A stretch of 64,000 bases of DNA from Pedomonas sp051304405 (GCF_051304405.1 NZ_JBPPGG010000002.1:558001-622000), one strand, 5' to 3'; positions 45,827 through 54,596 are shown, counted from the stretch's first letter. Made by a program: numbers and translations. The notes: a model not told the origin generated them from the letters alone.

Positions 45827-45987
45827 CCGGCCGGTCGCGCCCGGCCCTCCGGTCCTGATGCCACGTGCCTCCGGTCCTGATGCCACGTGATTGAATTCCC
45901 GCCCCATCTTCCCTAGATCAGACGGGCAGCCCGATGCGCTGCCCGGCGCGCGGCTGCGCGCGCTGCACTGTCTGGAGGTTCTTGCCC

Positions 45988-46323
45988 ATGTCCCAACCGC
46001 CCGTCGCCCTTTCGGAGGCCGCTGCCAGGCGGGTCGCCACGCTCATCGAGCGCCAGGGCAACCCGCGGCTCAAGTTGCGCCTGTCGGTCGATGGCGGCGG
46101 CTGCTCGGGCTTCCAGTACAAGTTCGGCTTCGACGAGACGGTCCAGCCCGACGACACGGTGGTCGAGCGCGACGGCGTCACCCTGCTGGTGGATGCGGTC
46201 AGCCTGCCCTTCCTGGAGGGGGCGGAAGTGGATTATGTCGAGACGCTGGGGGCGGCCTCCTTCCAGGTGAAGAATCCCAACGCCCAGTCGTCCTGCGGCT
46301 GCGGCACCTCCTTCTCCATCTGA
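45988..46323 (+). CDS. erpA: Iron-sulfur cluster insertion protein ErpA (HesB/IscA family)
   Basis: 111 residues from the ATG at 45988 (GGAGG 9 bases upstream). It has the three conserved cysteines: GGGCSGFQYKF and SSCGCGTSFS at the C terminus. It passes assembled Fe-S clusters to target enzymes. It is followed by xthA 35 bases on, probably in the same operon. Confidence 0.92.
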   Translation: MSQPPVALSEAAARRVATLIERQGNPRLKLRLSVDGGGCSGFQYKFGFDETVQPDDTVVERDGVTLLVDAVSLPFLEGAEVDYVETLGAASFQVKNPNAQSSCGCGTSFSI

Positions 46324-46357
46324 TTTTCTGCTGATTTCCTGAACGAACGGGGCAAAC

Positions 46358-47155
46358 GTGCGGATCGCAACCTTCAACATCAACGGGATCGGCGCGCGCC
46401 TGCCCCGCCTGCTGGAATGGCTGGACGAGTTCGGGCCGGACGTGGTCTGCCTTCAGGAGATCAAGACCCAGACGGACAGCTTCCCCCGCCTGGAGTTCGA
46501 GACGCGCGGCTATGCCTGCGCCGTGCACGGCCAGAAGGGCTTCAATGGCGTCGCCATCCTGAGCCGGATCGGCCTTGAGGACGTCTCCATCGGCCTGCCG
46601 GGCGACGAGACCGACGAGCAGTCCCGCTTCATCGAGGCGACGGTGGGCGAAGGCCGCAGCGCCGTTCGCGTGGCCTGCCTCTACCTGCCCAACGGCAACC
46701 CCCAGCCCGGCCCCAAGTTCGACTACAAGCTGGCGTGGATGCGCCGCCTGATCGCCCACGCGCGGGCCGAGCTGGCCCGGGAGCGCCCCTACATTCTCGC
46801 GGGCGACTACAACGTCTGCCCGAGGGATGAGGACGTGTGGGACGTGGCGAAGATGGCGGACGATGCCCTCACCCAGCCGGAATCCCGCGCCCTGTTCCAC
46901 GAGCTGCTGTGGCTCGGCTTCACCGACGCCATCCGCACCTTCCAGCCCAAAGGCCATGCCTTCACCTACTGGGACTATCAGGCCGGCGCCTGGAACAAGG
47001 ACTGGGGCCTGCGCATCGATCACATGCTGCTCTCGCCCCAGGCCGCCGACCGGCTGGCGGCGGCGGGCATCGACCGCAAGCCCCGGGGCCGGGAAAAGGC
47101 ATCGGATCATACACCCGTCTGGTGTGAATTGAGCAACAGCCGCACCTCGGCGTGA
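46358..47155 (+). CDS. xthA: Exodeoxyribonuclease III
   Basis: 265 residues from GTG at 46358. The EEP-fold motifs are FNINGIGARLPRLLEWL, CLQEIKTQ (catalytic Glu), YLPNGNPQ, GDYNVCP and the terminal SDHTPVW. It is an AP endonuclease and 3'-5' exonuclease in base-excision repair. Confidence 0.93.
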   Translation: MRIATFNINGIGARLPRLLEWLDEFGPDVVCLQEIKTQTDSFPRLEFETRGYACAVHGQKGFNGVAILSRIGLEDVSIGLPGDETDEQSRFIEATVGEGRSAVRVACLYLPNGNPQPGPKFDYKLAWMRRLIAHARAELARERPYILAGDYNVCPRDEDVWDVAKMADDALTQPESRALFHELLWLGFTDAIRTFQPKGHAFTYWDYQAGAWNKDWGLRIDHMLLSPQAADRLAAAGIDRKPRGREKASDHTPVWCELSNSRTSA

Positions 47156-47162
47156 AGGCGGA

Positions 47163-47183
47163 GCCCGCCCTGCCCGGGCGGGC
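47163..47183 (+). terminator. GC hairpin after xthA
   Basis: An 8-bp stem GCCCGCCC (47163-47170) with GGGCGGGC (47176-47183) and a 5-base loop lies just after the xthA stop. There is no T run. Confidence 0.45.
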
Positions 47184-47334
47184 CACACCAGCGCCCCAAC
47201 TATCCCAATTGGTTACTTGACGCTACGTTCAAGCGCCCGCCAAGCTCGCTTCGGCTGTCTTATACCCTCGCCCTGCGCCGTCGCGTTCCGCGCGGTTTTC
47301 TCCGGTTTTCGCCAGTTTTTCTGTTTTAGAATTA

Positions 47335-47362
47335 AAAATTGGCCGCCTTGTCGGCCAATTTT
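47335..47362. repeat. Perfect inverted repeat upstream of the sigma-54 promoter
   Basis: Arms AAAATTGGCCG (47335-47345) and CGGCCAATTTT (47352-47362), 6-base loop. It lies about 70-95 bases before the sigma-54 promoter. It could be a bidirectional terminator for xthA or a protein-binding dyad; the sequence does not decide. Confidence 0.6.
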
Positions 47363-47428
47363 ACAGCATTTTCGCGGCGAAATGGCTTCTTCTCGAATAA
47401 CCCTATGATTTGTCCATACTATCCAATA

Positions 47429-47444
47429 TGGCACATTGATTGCT
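47429..47444 (+). promoter_or_regulatory. Sigma-54 promoter of the first PEP-CTERM gene
   Basis: TGGCAC, five bases, TTGCT: an exact match to the RpoN -24/-12 consensus with GG at 47430-47431 and GC at 47442-47443. Transcription would start near 47455, about 85 bases before the ATG. Confidence 0.85.
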
Positions 47445-47540
47445 TCTCTTCTCTTGCCAAGAGCAACCGTGCCCAAGGGCCCAGCCACGCTGACCCCCAG
47501 CCACGCCGACCCGAGGGCCAAGCAATTGTGGGAGAAGACA

Positions 47541-48320
47541 ATGAAGCTGCAGAAATTGCTCCTCAGCGTCGCGGCCGCCGGCCTTTGCATGGCGGCTCCG
47601 AACCTCACCCAGGCCGCCTTGATCACCTCCTGGGACTACACGGTTGACGCCGCCTGGCAGAACTGGACGCCCGGCACCGTCAACCAGTTCATCGAGGGCA
47701 ACGAAGATGTGCTCGAATGGGGCACCGAAAACCAGGGTGGTCTCAGCCAGCTGCGCGTCACCCGCCAGCTCGACGGCACGATCACGACCAATGACGGCGT
47801 CGGCTCGCCGGGCGCCACCATCACCCACCGCAACTTCGCGATCGATCCGCCGGAGCTGGCCTCCACCGATCTGGTCGTCGATGTGACCTTCGCGCCAACC
47901 GGTAATGGCTTTGTCGCCCCCTTCACCCAGACCTTCTTCATCGACTTCGACGAAACCCCGAATTCGTTGCCCTGCCCCTATCCGGGCGCCAACGAGGTTC
48001 CCTGCGATGACATTTTCATCCTGCGGAACCCGGAAGACCTGTCGGTCAGCTTCCAGGTCGACGACTACCTCTACACCGCGACGCTGGTCTTTGACGAAGC
48101 GGCGTTCGAGAGCGCGGGCGGCACCATCGGGTTTGAAGACATCGATGGCGACGGAATCCCCGAGCTGTTCTTCCTGACCCGGGAAAACCGGGCCTCCATC
48201 CTGCCGACCAACATCGTGATCACCGCCGTGCAGGTGCCGGAGCCTGCGGCCCTGGCCGTTGCCGGCATGGGCATCATCGGCCTCGGGCTGGCGACCCGTC
48301 GCCGCCGCCGTCAGGCCTGA
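47541..48320 (+). CDS. THxN family PEP-CTERM sorted protein, paralog 1
   Basis: 259 residues from ATG at 47541 (GGGAGAAG upstream). Signal peptide 1-26 ends LTQAALITSW. The middle has the THRN motif (residues 95-98), a YPGANEVPCDD loop with two cysteines and an acidic GFEDIDGDGIPELFF stretch. The C terminus is a PEP-CTERM sorting signal: VPEPAALAVAG (from about 232), a hydrophobic helix and RRRRRQA. Such proteins are processed by exosortase and exported to the surface or matrix. No exosortase gene is in the window. Expression should depend on RpoN. Confidence 0.88.
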   Translation: MKLQKLLLSVAAAGLCMAAPNLTQAALITSWDYTVDAAWQNWTPGTVNQFIEGNEDVLEWGTENQGGLSQLRVTRQLDGTITTNDGVGSPGATITHRNFAIDPPELASTDLVVDVTFAPTGNGFVAPFTQTFFIDFDETPNSLPCPYPGANEVPCDDIFILRNPEDLSVSFQVDDYLYTATLVFDEAAFESAGGTIGFEDIDGDGIPELFFLTRENRASILPTNIVITAVQVPEPAALAVAGMGIIGLGLATRRRRRQA

Positions 48321-48891
48321 GCCCCGGATTTGCCAGGCCATGAACCGGCCCGGGCAAAAGACGGATATGGAACGACCTGTCGTCCCGGCGGAGGAGCAAG
48401 GGCGCACAGGGCGGCGGCCGACCCCGCCCGCCCGCTCCCGCCCCCTTCTCCGCCGGGCGCTCACATCCCCACGGTCGTGCGAGCCGGACCGGGAGCCAGG
48501 GGCCACCTTCGGCGTTTTTCCCGTATTGCGATAACAATCAGCGGATTGCCTGTCCCGTTGCAGACGCCAGGGCAGGCACGGCCCTATTATCCAAATAGGT
48601 TTTCACCCGAAACAACATCCCCCGGATTCCCCTTCTGCCCGGGAGCGGCGACCGCCTGCGCCCCGCAAAGCTTCGTTTGCTGATTTATGGCGGATTTCTG
48701 CGGTTTTCGTTGCTCACCCGAATTATTAACGAACCGTTGTCGGCAAGATTTACGCCGTTACGTAAGCACTACATTCTTGCCGGACACAAGGTGCTGAGTT
48801 CGCACGTTTTTCCATATTGGCACAATCATTGCTTATCTCCCTGGCACCAAAACAACCATGCCTGAAGGCACGCCAAACTTGGGAGATGGAC
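48321..48891. other. 571-bp intergenic region between the two PEP-CTERM genes
   Basis: It carries the second sigma-54 promoter at 48818-48833 and a leader resembling that of paralog 1. The first part is GC-rich; the last ~200 bases are AT-richer. Small reading frames here have no ribosome-binding site or family features. A short dyad CCTATT-N5-AATAGG lies near 48580. Confidence 0.65.
48818..48833 (+). promoter_or_regulatory. Sigma-54 promoter of the second PEP-CTERM gene
   Basis: TGGCAC, five bases, TTGCT, the same -24/-12 pattern as at 47429, with GG at 48819-48820 and GC at 48831-48832. It is about 60 bases before the ATG at 48892. Confidence 0.85.
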
Positions 48892-49662
48892 ATGAAACTG
48901 CACAAGTGGCTACTCAGCGCTGCCGCCGCCGGAATGCTGACCGCCCCGGGCGTTGCCCAAGCGGCCCTGATCGAGTTCTGGGATTACGAGGTTGAAACCC
49001 AATGGACCAACTGGGCTCCGGCGGGCGTGAGCCATTTTGAGGAGGCGGGCGAAGATGTCCTCGAATGGGGTACCCCGACCTCCGGCACCAACCGCAGCCA
49101 GCTGCGCATCACCAAGAGCCTGAACGGCACCATCGAGACCAACGGGTCAGGCAGCCCGGGCGCGACCCTCACCCACAACAACTGGCCGATCACCGGCACC
49201 GAGCTTTCCAGCACTGACCTGATCGTCGACATCAAGTTTGCGCCGTCGGGCACCAGCCTCGGATCGCCGTTCACCCAGACCTTCATCATCTCGTTCGACG
49301 AAACCCCGAACGAGACGCCGTGCCTCTATCCGGGCGCCAATGAAGTGCCGTGCGACGACCTGTTCATTCTCCGCAACCCGGATGATTTGACGATCAATTT
49401 CGTGCTGGACGGCTATCTCTACACCGCCAGCCTGGTGTTCGATCAGGCCGCCTTCACGAGCGCCGGCGGCACGATCGGCTTCGGCGATATCGACGGCGAC
49501 GGTACCGACGAGCTGTATTTCCTGACCCGCGAGAACCAGGCTTCCGTGCTGCCGACCACCATCGTCATCACGGCAGTCCCGGTGCCGGAGCCGGCCGCCC
49601 TGGCTCTGGTGGGCGCTGGTCTGGCTGGCCTCGGCTTCACGATGCGCCGCCGCAAGAGCTGA
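48892..49662 (+). CDS. THxN family PEP-CTERM sorted protein, paralog 2
   Basis: 256 residues from ATG at 48892 (GGGAG 6 bases upstream; ATG at 48886 also possible). It is clearly paralogous to the gene at 47541: same length, signal peptide ending PGVAQAALIEFWDYE, THNN motif (94-97), YPGANEVPCDDLF loop and GFGDIDGDGTDELYF acidic stretch. The C-terminal sorting signal is VPEPAALALVG, a helix and MRRRKS. The leader sequences are also related, so the promoter and gene duplicated together. Confidence 0.88.
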   Translation: MKLHKWLLSAAAAGMLTAPGVAQAALIEFWDYEVETQWTNWAPAGVSHFEEAGEDVLEWGTPTSGTNRSQLRITKSLNGTIETNGSGSPGATLTHNNWPITGTELSSTDLIVDIKFAPSGTSLGSPFTQTFIISFDETPNETPCLYPGANEVPCDDLFILRNPDDLTINFVLDGYLYTASLVFDQAAFTSAGGTIGFGDIDGDGTDELYFLTRENQASVLPTTIVITAVPVPEPAALALVGAGLAGLGFTMRRRKS

Positions 49663-49699
49663 GCCGCATCCTTGGCTGACATGCCCCCCCCCGAAACAA

Positions 49700-49728
49700 G
49701 CAAAGGGCGCCGGATCGGCGCCCTTTGC
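49700..49728 (+). terminator. Long GC hairpin after the second PEP-CTERM gene
   Basis: Stem GCAAAGGGCGCC (49700-49711) with GGCGCCCTTTGC (49717-49728), extendable to 13 bp, loop 3-5 bases. There is no T run, only CTGCC then A-rich sequence. Confidence 0.55.
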
Positions 49729-49835
49729 CTGCCAAAAACAACCATGCGGGAGCGGAAAATCCACTGCGGCCAGCATGTCCGCCATCCGGAGCGGGGCAAC
49801 ACCCTGCCCTCGACCCGGAGACCCTGGGGGGACGC

Positions 49836-49982
49836 GACGCAACGACCGAACCGCGACTCAACAGACGCAATACGACGCTACCGACGCAACGCAACACGAC
49901 GCCACGCATACGTGGACGCAACGCAACCAACGCAACCTACGCGACGCTACACAACCGCTACTCGAACTATACGCAACGCAAC
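49836..49982. repeat. Degenerate ACGCAAC-rich array
   Basis: A stretch of about 150 bp with irregularly spaced copies of ACGCAAC and CGACGC-type words (clusters near 49837, 49893, 49916 and 49970). G is scarce compared with C and A. The spacing is irregular, so it is not a CRISPR or a clean tandem repeat. Confidence 0.6.
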
Positions 49983-50225
49983 CAGTACACACCCCCTGGC
50001 AGGAGAGCTCTTTGTTACACTTTCGAACGAACGTTCAACCGGTTAAAGCCGCCCGGGTTTTCCGTGCCAGACCACACGCGGGTGGGACACGCAACGTTCG
50101 TCTCGAACCCCGAAATTGCAACGTGCAATTCCGCAACGACAGGTGGGAAGCAACGACCCGGAGGTCAACCCTGGAAAACCGCAGAATTCTGCCGTTTCGG
50201 GGGTGAACCGACCGAAGCCGGGCCG

Positions 50226-50262
50226 AAAAGAAATCGCGCCGTCCCCGGGGAAGGACGGCGCG
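50226..50262 (-). terminator. Intrinsic terminator of ilvD
   Basis: On the minus strand a 10-bp stem (50262-50253 with 50244-50235, 8-base loop) is followed by ATTTCTTTT. It is about 70 bases after the ilvD stop. Confidence 0.7.
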
Positions 50263-50333
50263 GATCGTATACTGATCTATTTTGAACTTGGCTACACAAA
50301 AAACACCCCGTGCGTCGGCATGACGCAGTTTTG

Positions 50334-52049
50334 TCAGCTGTCCGCAAACACGTGGGTCTCGGCCTTGGCACCCGGATGGGTCACCGCGCCGTAGCGCGCC
50401 GCCCCCACGGTCTGGCCATAGCGCCAGATCGCGCCAGAGTTGTAATCCGTCTTGCGCGGCTGCCACGTCCGCCGGCGCTCGGCCAGCTCCTCCTCGGTCA
50501 GCTCCACATCGATGGTGCCCTTGATGGCATCGATGTGGATCATGTCGCCGTCGCGCAGCAGGCCGATGGGGCCGCCTTCCGCCGCCTCCGGCCCCACGTG
50601 GCCGATGCAGAAGCCGCGGGTCGCGCCCGAGAAGCGGCCGTCGGTGATGAGCGCCACCTTCTCGCCCATGCCCTGGCCGTAGAGCGCCGCCGTGGTCGAC
50701 AGCATTTCGCGCATACCCGGGCCGCCCTTCGGCCCCTCATAGCGGATGACGATGACATCGCCTTCCTTGTACTGGCGGTTCTCCACTGCCTGGAAGGCAT
50801 CCTCCTCGCAGTCGAACACGCGGGCCGGACCGCTGAAGGTGAGATGCTTCATGCCCGCCACCTTCACGATGGCGCCCTCCGGCGCGAGCGAGCCGCGCAG
50901 GCCGATGACGCCGCCTGTCGGCGTGATCGGGTTGGAGATGTGGCGGATCACCTTCTGGTCCGGGTTCCAGGTGATCTCCTCCAGGTTCTCGGCCAGGGTC
51001 TTGCCGGTGACGGTCAGGCAGTCGCCATGGAGATAGCCGCCCTCGAGCAGGGTCTTCATCACCATGTAGATGCCGCCCGCCTCGTACAGGTCCTTGGCCA
51101 CATAGCGGCCGCCCGGCTTGAGGTCGGCGATGTAGGGCGTGCGCTTGAAGATCTCGGCCACGTCGAACAGGTCGAAGTCGATGCCGCACTCGTTGGCCAT
51201 GGCCGGCAGGTGCAGCGCCGCGTTGGTGGAGCCGCCCGTGGCCGCCACCACCGTCGCCGCGTTCTCGAACGCCTTGCGGGTGCAGATGTCGCGCGGGCGG
51301 ATGTTCTTCTCCAGCAGGTTCATCACGGCGCGGCCGGCGGCGCGCGCCACGTCCTCACGGCTCTTGTAGGGCGCCGGCGCCATGTTGGAATTGGGCAGCG
51401 ACAGGCCGATGGCCTCGCCGACGCACGCCATGGTGTTGGCGGTGAACTGGCCGCCGCAGGCGCCGTGGCCCGGGCAGGCCACCTTTTCCAGCTCGGTCAG
51501 GTCCTTCAGCGGGCAGGTGCCCGCCGCGTGACGGCCCACCGCCTCGAACACGTCAACGACCGTCACGTCGTGGTCGTGATACCGGCCCGGCAGAATCGAG
51601 CCGCCATAGACGAACACGGACGGCACGTTGAGGCGCAGCATGGCCATCATCATGCCCGGCAGAGACTTGTCGCACCCGGCGAAGCCCACGAGCGCGTCGT
51701 AGCAGTGGCCGCGCACCGACAGCTCGACGGAGTCGGCGATGACCTCGCGGCTGATCAGCGACGCCTTCATGCCCTGGTGGCCCATGGCGATGCCGTCGGT
51801 GACGGTGATGGTGTTGAAGCGGCGCGGCGTGCCGCCCGCCTCGATCACGCCTTCGCGCGCGATGTTGGCCTGCGCATCGAGCGCGGTGTTGCACGGCGCG
51901 CTGTCATTGCCCGCCGACACCACGCCCACGAACGGCTTGGCGATGTCCTCCTCGGTGAGCCCCATGGCGTAGTAGTAGGACCGGTGCGGCGCGCGTTCCG
52001 CCCCCACCGAAACATGACGGCTGGGCAACCTGGACTTGTCGATGGGCAT
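50334..52049 (-). CDS. ilvD: Dihydroxy-acid dehydratase
   Basis: 571 residues with AGGAGG 6-7 bases before the ATG. Cluster cysteines are in SAPCNTA, VGFAGCDKSLPG and CPGHGACGGQFTANTM; ITDGRFSGATRGFCIGHV marks the C-terminal domain. The short IlvD/Edd branch of this length (about 570) usually carries a 2Fe-2S cluster. It makes 2-keto acids for branched-chain amino acid synthesis. It stands alone; other ilv genes lie elsewhere. Confidence 0.95.
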   Translation of the reverse strand: MPIDKSRLPSRHVSVGAERAPHRSYYYAMGLTEEDIAKPFVGVVSAGNDSAPCNTALDAQANIAREGVIEAGGTPRRFNTITVTDGIAMGHQGMKASLISREVIADSVELSVRGHCYDALVGFAGCDKSLPGMMMAMLRLNVPSVFVYGGSILPGRYHDHDVTVVDVFEAVGRHAAGTCPLKDLTELEKVACPGHGACGGQFTANTMACVGEAIGLSLPNSNMAPAPYKSREDVARAAGRAVMNLLEKNIRPRDICTRKAFENAATVVAATGGSTNAALHLPAMANECGIDFDLFDVAEIFKRTPYIADLKPGGRYVAKDLYEAGGIYMVMKTLLEGGYLHGDCLTVTGKTLAENLEEITWNPDQKVIRHISNPITPTGGVIGLRGSLAPEGAIVKVAGMKHLTFSGPARVFDCEEDAFQAVENRQYKEGDVIVIRYEGPKGGPGMREMLSTTAALYGQGMGEKVALITDGRFSGATRGFCIGHVGPEAAEGGPIGLLRDGDMIHIDAIKGTIDVELTEEELAERRRTWQPRKTDYNSGAIWRYGQTVGAARYGAVTHPGAKAETHVFADS

Positions 52050-52508
52050 TACAAACCTCCTGATAATCGTGGTGCCGTCCTAACCGCTCCGCGCAATAAA
52101 CGGAAGGCATTTGATGCGGGAATCGCAAAATAATGGCGCAAGAAGCCCCCGCACCCAAGTCTCAATAGCCGCCCTTGGGGAACGCCTGACTAGAACCCAT
52201 AGACCATGAACCATCCTCCCGCGCCGGTTCCCAATCCCACCGCAGGCACGATGCCCAGCCAACACCAGACTAATGATGCCAACAATACACAAAAATATTT
52301 TCAATCAGAAGAATATATAAAAATAATACTTTCTATAAATAAGTAACAATTGCTCAATTATCAAAATAGCAAACATATTTTATTTAAGGAATAACCCTTT
52401 TCCAAAAAATATTGTTGCATGATGAAGCGATATTATTTTTAAGAAAAGAAGTATATCGTTGATTAAAATTCAATCATTAAATTCATAATACCAAACAGAG
52501 GGATAATC
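52050..52508. other. 459-bp AT-rich intergenic region
   Basis: From about 52265 base composition shifts sharply to AT-rich, unlike the rest of the window. It ends in the leader of the 75-residue gene. TTGATT at 52459 with CATAAT at 52484 (19-base spacing) is a weak promoter candidate. No gene is supported here. Confidence 0.6.
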
Positions 52509-52736
52509 ATGTCAAACGATAAACAATTTCTCGATGCAATCAATCAGATTGATGCTGTCCTGGGCGAAGACAAAGATTTCGCTGGGGTCGAAGATTTGTG
52601 CAAACTGTTCAACCAGATCAAGGGAGTAATAGAGACTATACTTCCCTTCATTGACAAAATACCGGTTTATGGTTCCACCATGGCAAAGGCGTTACGGCTT
52701 CTTCTTCAACTTGGAAGCCTCGTCTGTCCGAAGTAA
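52509..52736 (+). CDS. 75-residue protein of unknown function in AT-rich island
   Basis: The start has AGAGG 7 bases before the ATG. The N-terminal half is acidic and helical (QFLDAINQIDAVLGEDKDF). The C-terminal half is hydrophobic: IETILPFIDKIPVYGSTMAKAL then LLLQLGSLVCPK (parts quoted separately). Two cysteines, one three residues from the end. There is no signal peptide. Codon usage is AT-rich unlike neighbours, suggesting transfer. I do not recognise the family; a small secreted peptide or effector is only a guess. Confidence 0.6.
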   Translation: MSNDKQFLDAINQIDAVLGEDKDFAGVEDLCKLFNQIKGVIETILPFIDKIPVYGSTMAKALRLLLQLGSLVCPK

Positions 52737-52887
52737 TTAGGAATGGGAGGCGAAGTCCGTTCGGGATCACTTCGCCTCCTTAAGACCCGAACTCAAGCCG
52801 ACCCACCAGATCAATGTTGCAGCGAGCCGGGCTGGCGGCCTGGACATCACTCTCCTTACCAGTCGACAGGATGATCCAGCACAGGGT

Positions 52888-53619
52888 CTACAGCAGGAAA
52901 CGCAGGAGCGCCGAAAGCCGCTCGGCCCAGTCCGCCACTCCTTCGGGCGTGGAGATGAGATCCTGGCGGATCTCGATGGACAGATAGGGCAGCCCCCGCG
53001 CCTCGGCGTGGCGGTCCATGGTGTAGTTGAGCACCTGCCCCGAGTAGGGCTCGTTGTCGCCCACCACCAGCCCGGGCTCGCGGCGCAGCCACTCGATGGC
53101 GCGGCGGGCGAGCCGGTCGTCGCGGTTGTAGAGCAGGCCCACATGCCACGGCCGGGAAAAGCCGTTCATGCGCGGCGTGAAGCTGTGCATGGAGACAAGC
53201 GCCAGCTTGCCCTCCTTCTCCAGCATGGAGTCGATCTCGGCGGAAAGACCGTTGTGATAGGGGTGGAAGTAGAGGTCCAGCCGCCGCTGCCGCTCCTCCG
53301 GCGTCAACCCCATGTTGCCGGGAATGAGAATGCCGTCGGAGGACTCGGGGATCAGCCCCGGATGGTCGGGATCGCGGTTGAGGTCGATCAGCAGCCGCGA
53401 CACGGTGGCGGGCCAGAGCCGCCCGCCGGTGCGGTTGCGCACGGCGCGCGCCACGGCAAGGGAGCCGATGTCCCAGGCGATGTGCTCCTGCAGGTGGCGC
53501 TCGTCCACGCCCAGATTGTTGTAGCTGCGCGGGATGAAGTTGCTGGCATGGTCCGCCACGAACAGCAGACGGTTGGTCAGGTAGGTCTTACGGGGACCAG
53601 ACGGAACCGGGGTCAACAT
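52888..53619 (-). CDS. N-formylglutamate amidohydrolase family protein
   Basis: 243 residues from ATG at 53619 (an N-terminal extension to 53712 lacks similarity). It has the family motifs LLFVADHASNFIP, DIGSLAVARAV, LIDLNRDPDHPGLIP, SMHSFTPRMNG and SIEIRQDL. These enzymes hydrolyse N-formylglutamate or related N-acyl amino acids with a zinc or similar metal site. There are no hut genes around, so histidine degradation is not supported. GC-rich like the core genome although flanked by AT-rich sequence. Confidence 0.85.
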   Translation of the reverse strand: MLTPVPSGPRKTYLTNRLLFVADHASNFIPRSYNNLGVDERHLQEHIAWDIGSLAVARAVRNRTGGRLWPATVSRLLIDLNRDPDHPGLIPESSDGILIPGNMGLTPEERQRRLDLYFHPYHNGLSAEIDSMLEKEGKLALVSMHSFTPRMNGFSRPWHVGLLYNRDDRLARRAIEWLRREPGLVVGDNEPYSGQVLNYTMDRHAEARGLPYLSIEIRQDLISTPEGVADWAERLSALLRFLL

Positions 53620-53966
53620 GACAGCAAAACCTTGGCGACAAGGTACGGGTTTGGACGAAGCTCGGGGTTTCTTTGCCCCTGGCTTTAGCGGATCACGCCA
53701 AAGGGGCAACAACGATTTTGGCGAAACGTAGCTCTATCAAGTACGCAACCTTTGCGAGGCTCTGAGCAAAGCCCCCTCCCCTCAAAATCACACATGGCAT
53801 GAGCATTTCGGTCCGATCAGACAATCATTTTTTTAATATCACATTAACTTTAACACGCTGAAATAACAAAATCTCCAAAGGGGTCGTTCACCAGTGCAAG
53901 CCAGCCCTTCGCAAGGACCGGACCGATCTCGAGTCAAAGCTCATCAAACAGATACATGATATTGAA
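53620..53966. other. 347-bp intergenic region before the AT-rich secreted protein gene
   Basis: Composition falls from GC-rich to AT-rich at about 53815. No gene, clear promoter or repeat is seen. It separates two divergently transcribed genes and should hold both promoters. Confidence 0.55.
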
Positions 53967-54596
53967 ATGAATAGGAAATTATCAAAAATTGCTACTATTT
54001 TCGCCACGACAGTAGCGATGTCCCCTGCATATGCTTCGGAGGCCGTGACATTAGAAACGAGTGTCCAGCCCGTTTTTGTGAATGGCAAATTACAAGGCTG
54101 CGCATTTCACTTCCGAAGCGCAAAGAGTGAAGTTCAGTATAGAAATGGGGAACTCACTATAGCAGATGGATCCCTCAACTTTTACGCCTTTGAGGGAAAG
54201 GTGCCCGCATTCGTTCTAAAAATTGGCATCATTGACCCCAACAAAAAGACCGTTACCGCACCTGACACGGCGTACCTTATTAATCAGCTTGAAACCAACA
54301 AATCAGATTTAATCAATAGTATTGATGCAGAGGCCAAAGGCTTTCGCATGTTTTCCTATGAAGCGAATGGTAAAACCGTCGATATCATTACTGATGCAAG
54401 TATTTCTGGACGCCTTACCATCGGCTACACACTAAACGGGGGGCAGATGGCCAGCTTGCTACCCATTGATATGACTATGAAAAATCTGGACCTTAACAAT
54501 CCAGACAATAGCACAATTGACACCAACGCCCCCAGACGGTGGCTAGAATGCATCATTCAAAACATGAAAAATCAAATGGAATATTTTAATAAATAA
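53967..54596 (+). CDS. AT-rich secreted protein of unknown function
   Basis: 209 residues. A signal peptide (1-24, MNRKLSKIATIF then VAMSPAYASEA) is followed by a beta-rich mature domain: VTLETSVQPVFVNGKLQGCAFHF, a VDIITDASISGRLTIGYTLNGG strand pair (quoted in parts) and a WLECIIQNMKNQMEYF tail. Two cysteines (about 44 and 196) may pair. Codon use is AT-rich and lysine/asparagine-rich, unlike neighbours. No family recognised. There is no clear ribosome-binding site before the ATG. Confidence 0.6.
   Translation: MNRKLSKIATIFATTVAMSPAYASEAVTLETSVQPVFVNGKLQGCAFHFRSAKSEVQYRNGELTIADGSLNFYAFEGKVPAFVLKIGIIDPNKKTVTAPDTAYLINQLETNKSDLINSIDAEAKGFRMFSYEANGKTVDIITDASISGRLTIGYTLNGGQMASLLPIDMTMKNLDLNNPDNSTIDTNAPRRWLECIIQNMKNQMEYFNK

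Larger units (their letters stand above)
47156..47540. other. 385-bp intergenic region before the first PEP-CTERM gene
   Basis: It holds the GC hairpin after xthA, an 11-bp inverted repeat at 47335-47362 and a sigma-54 promoter at 47429-47444. No coding sequence is supported. GC content falls toward the promoter. Confidence 0.7.
49663..50333. other. 671-bp intergenic region between converging paralog 2 and ilvD
   Basis: It holds a long GC hairpin (49700-49728), a G-poor ACGCAAC-rich stretch (49836-49982), and an ilvD terminator (50226-50262). Possible reading frames across it have odd composition and no start signals, so I call no gene. Confidence 0.65.

Noticed and set aside
49836..49982. 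ACGCAAC-rich array as a CRISPR
   Set aside because: Repeat words are short and irregularly spaced, with no constant spacer length and no cas genes.
52080..52304. Minus-strand 74-residue frame starting like a lipoprotein (MKIFLCIVGIISLVLAG)
   Set aside because: It needs a TTG start with no ribosome-binding site and runs through the ilvD promoter region; the later part is Arg-rich and not gene-like.
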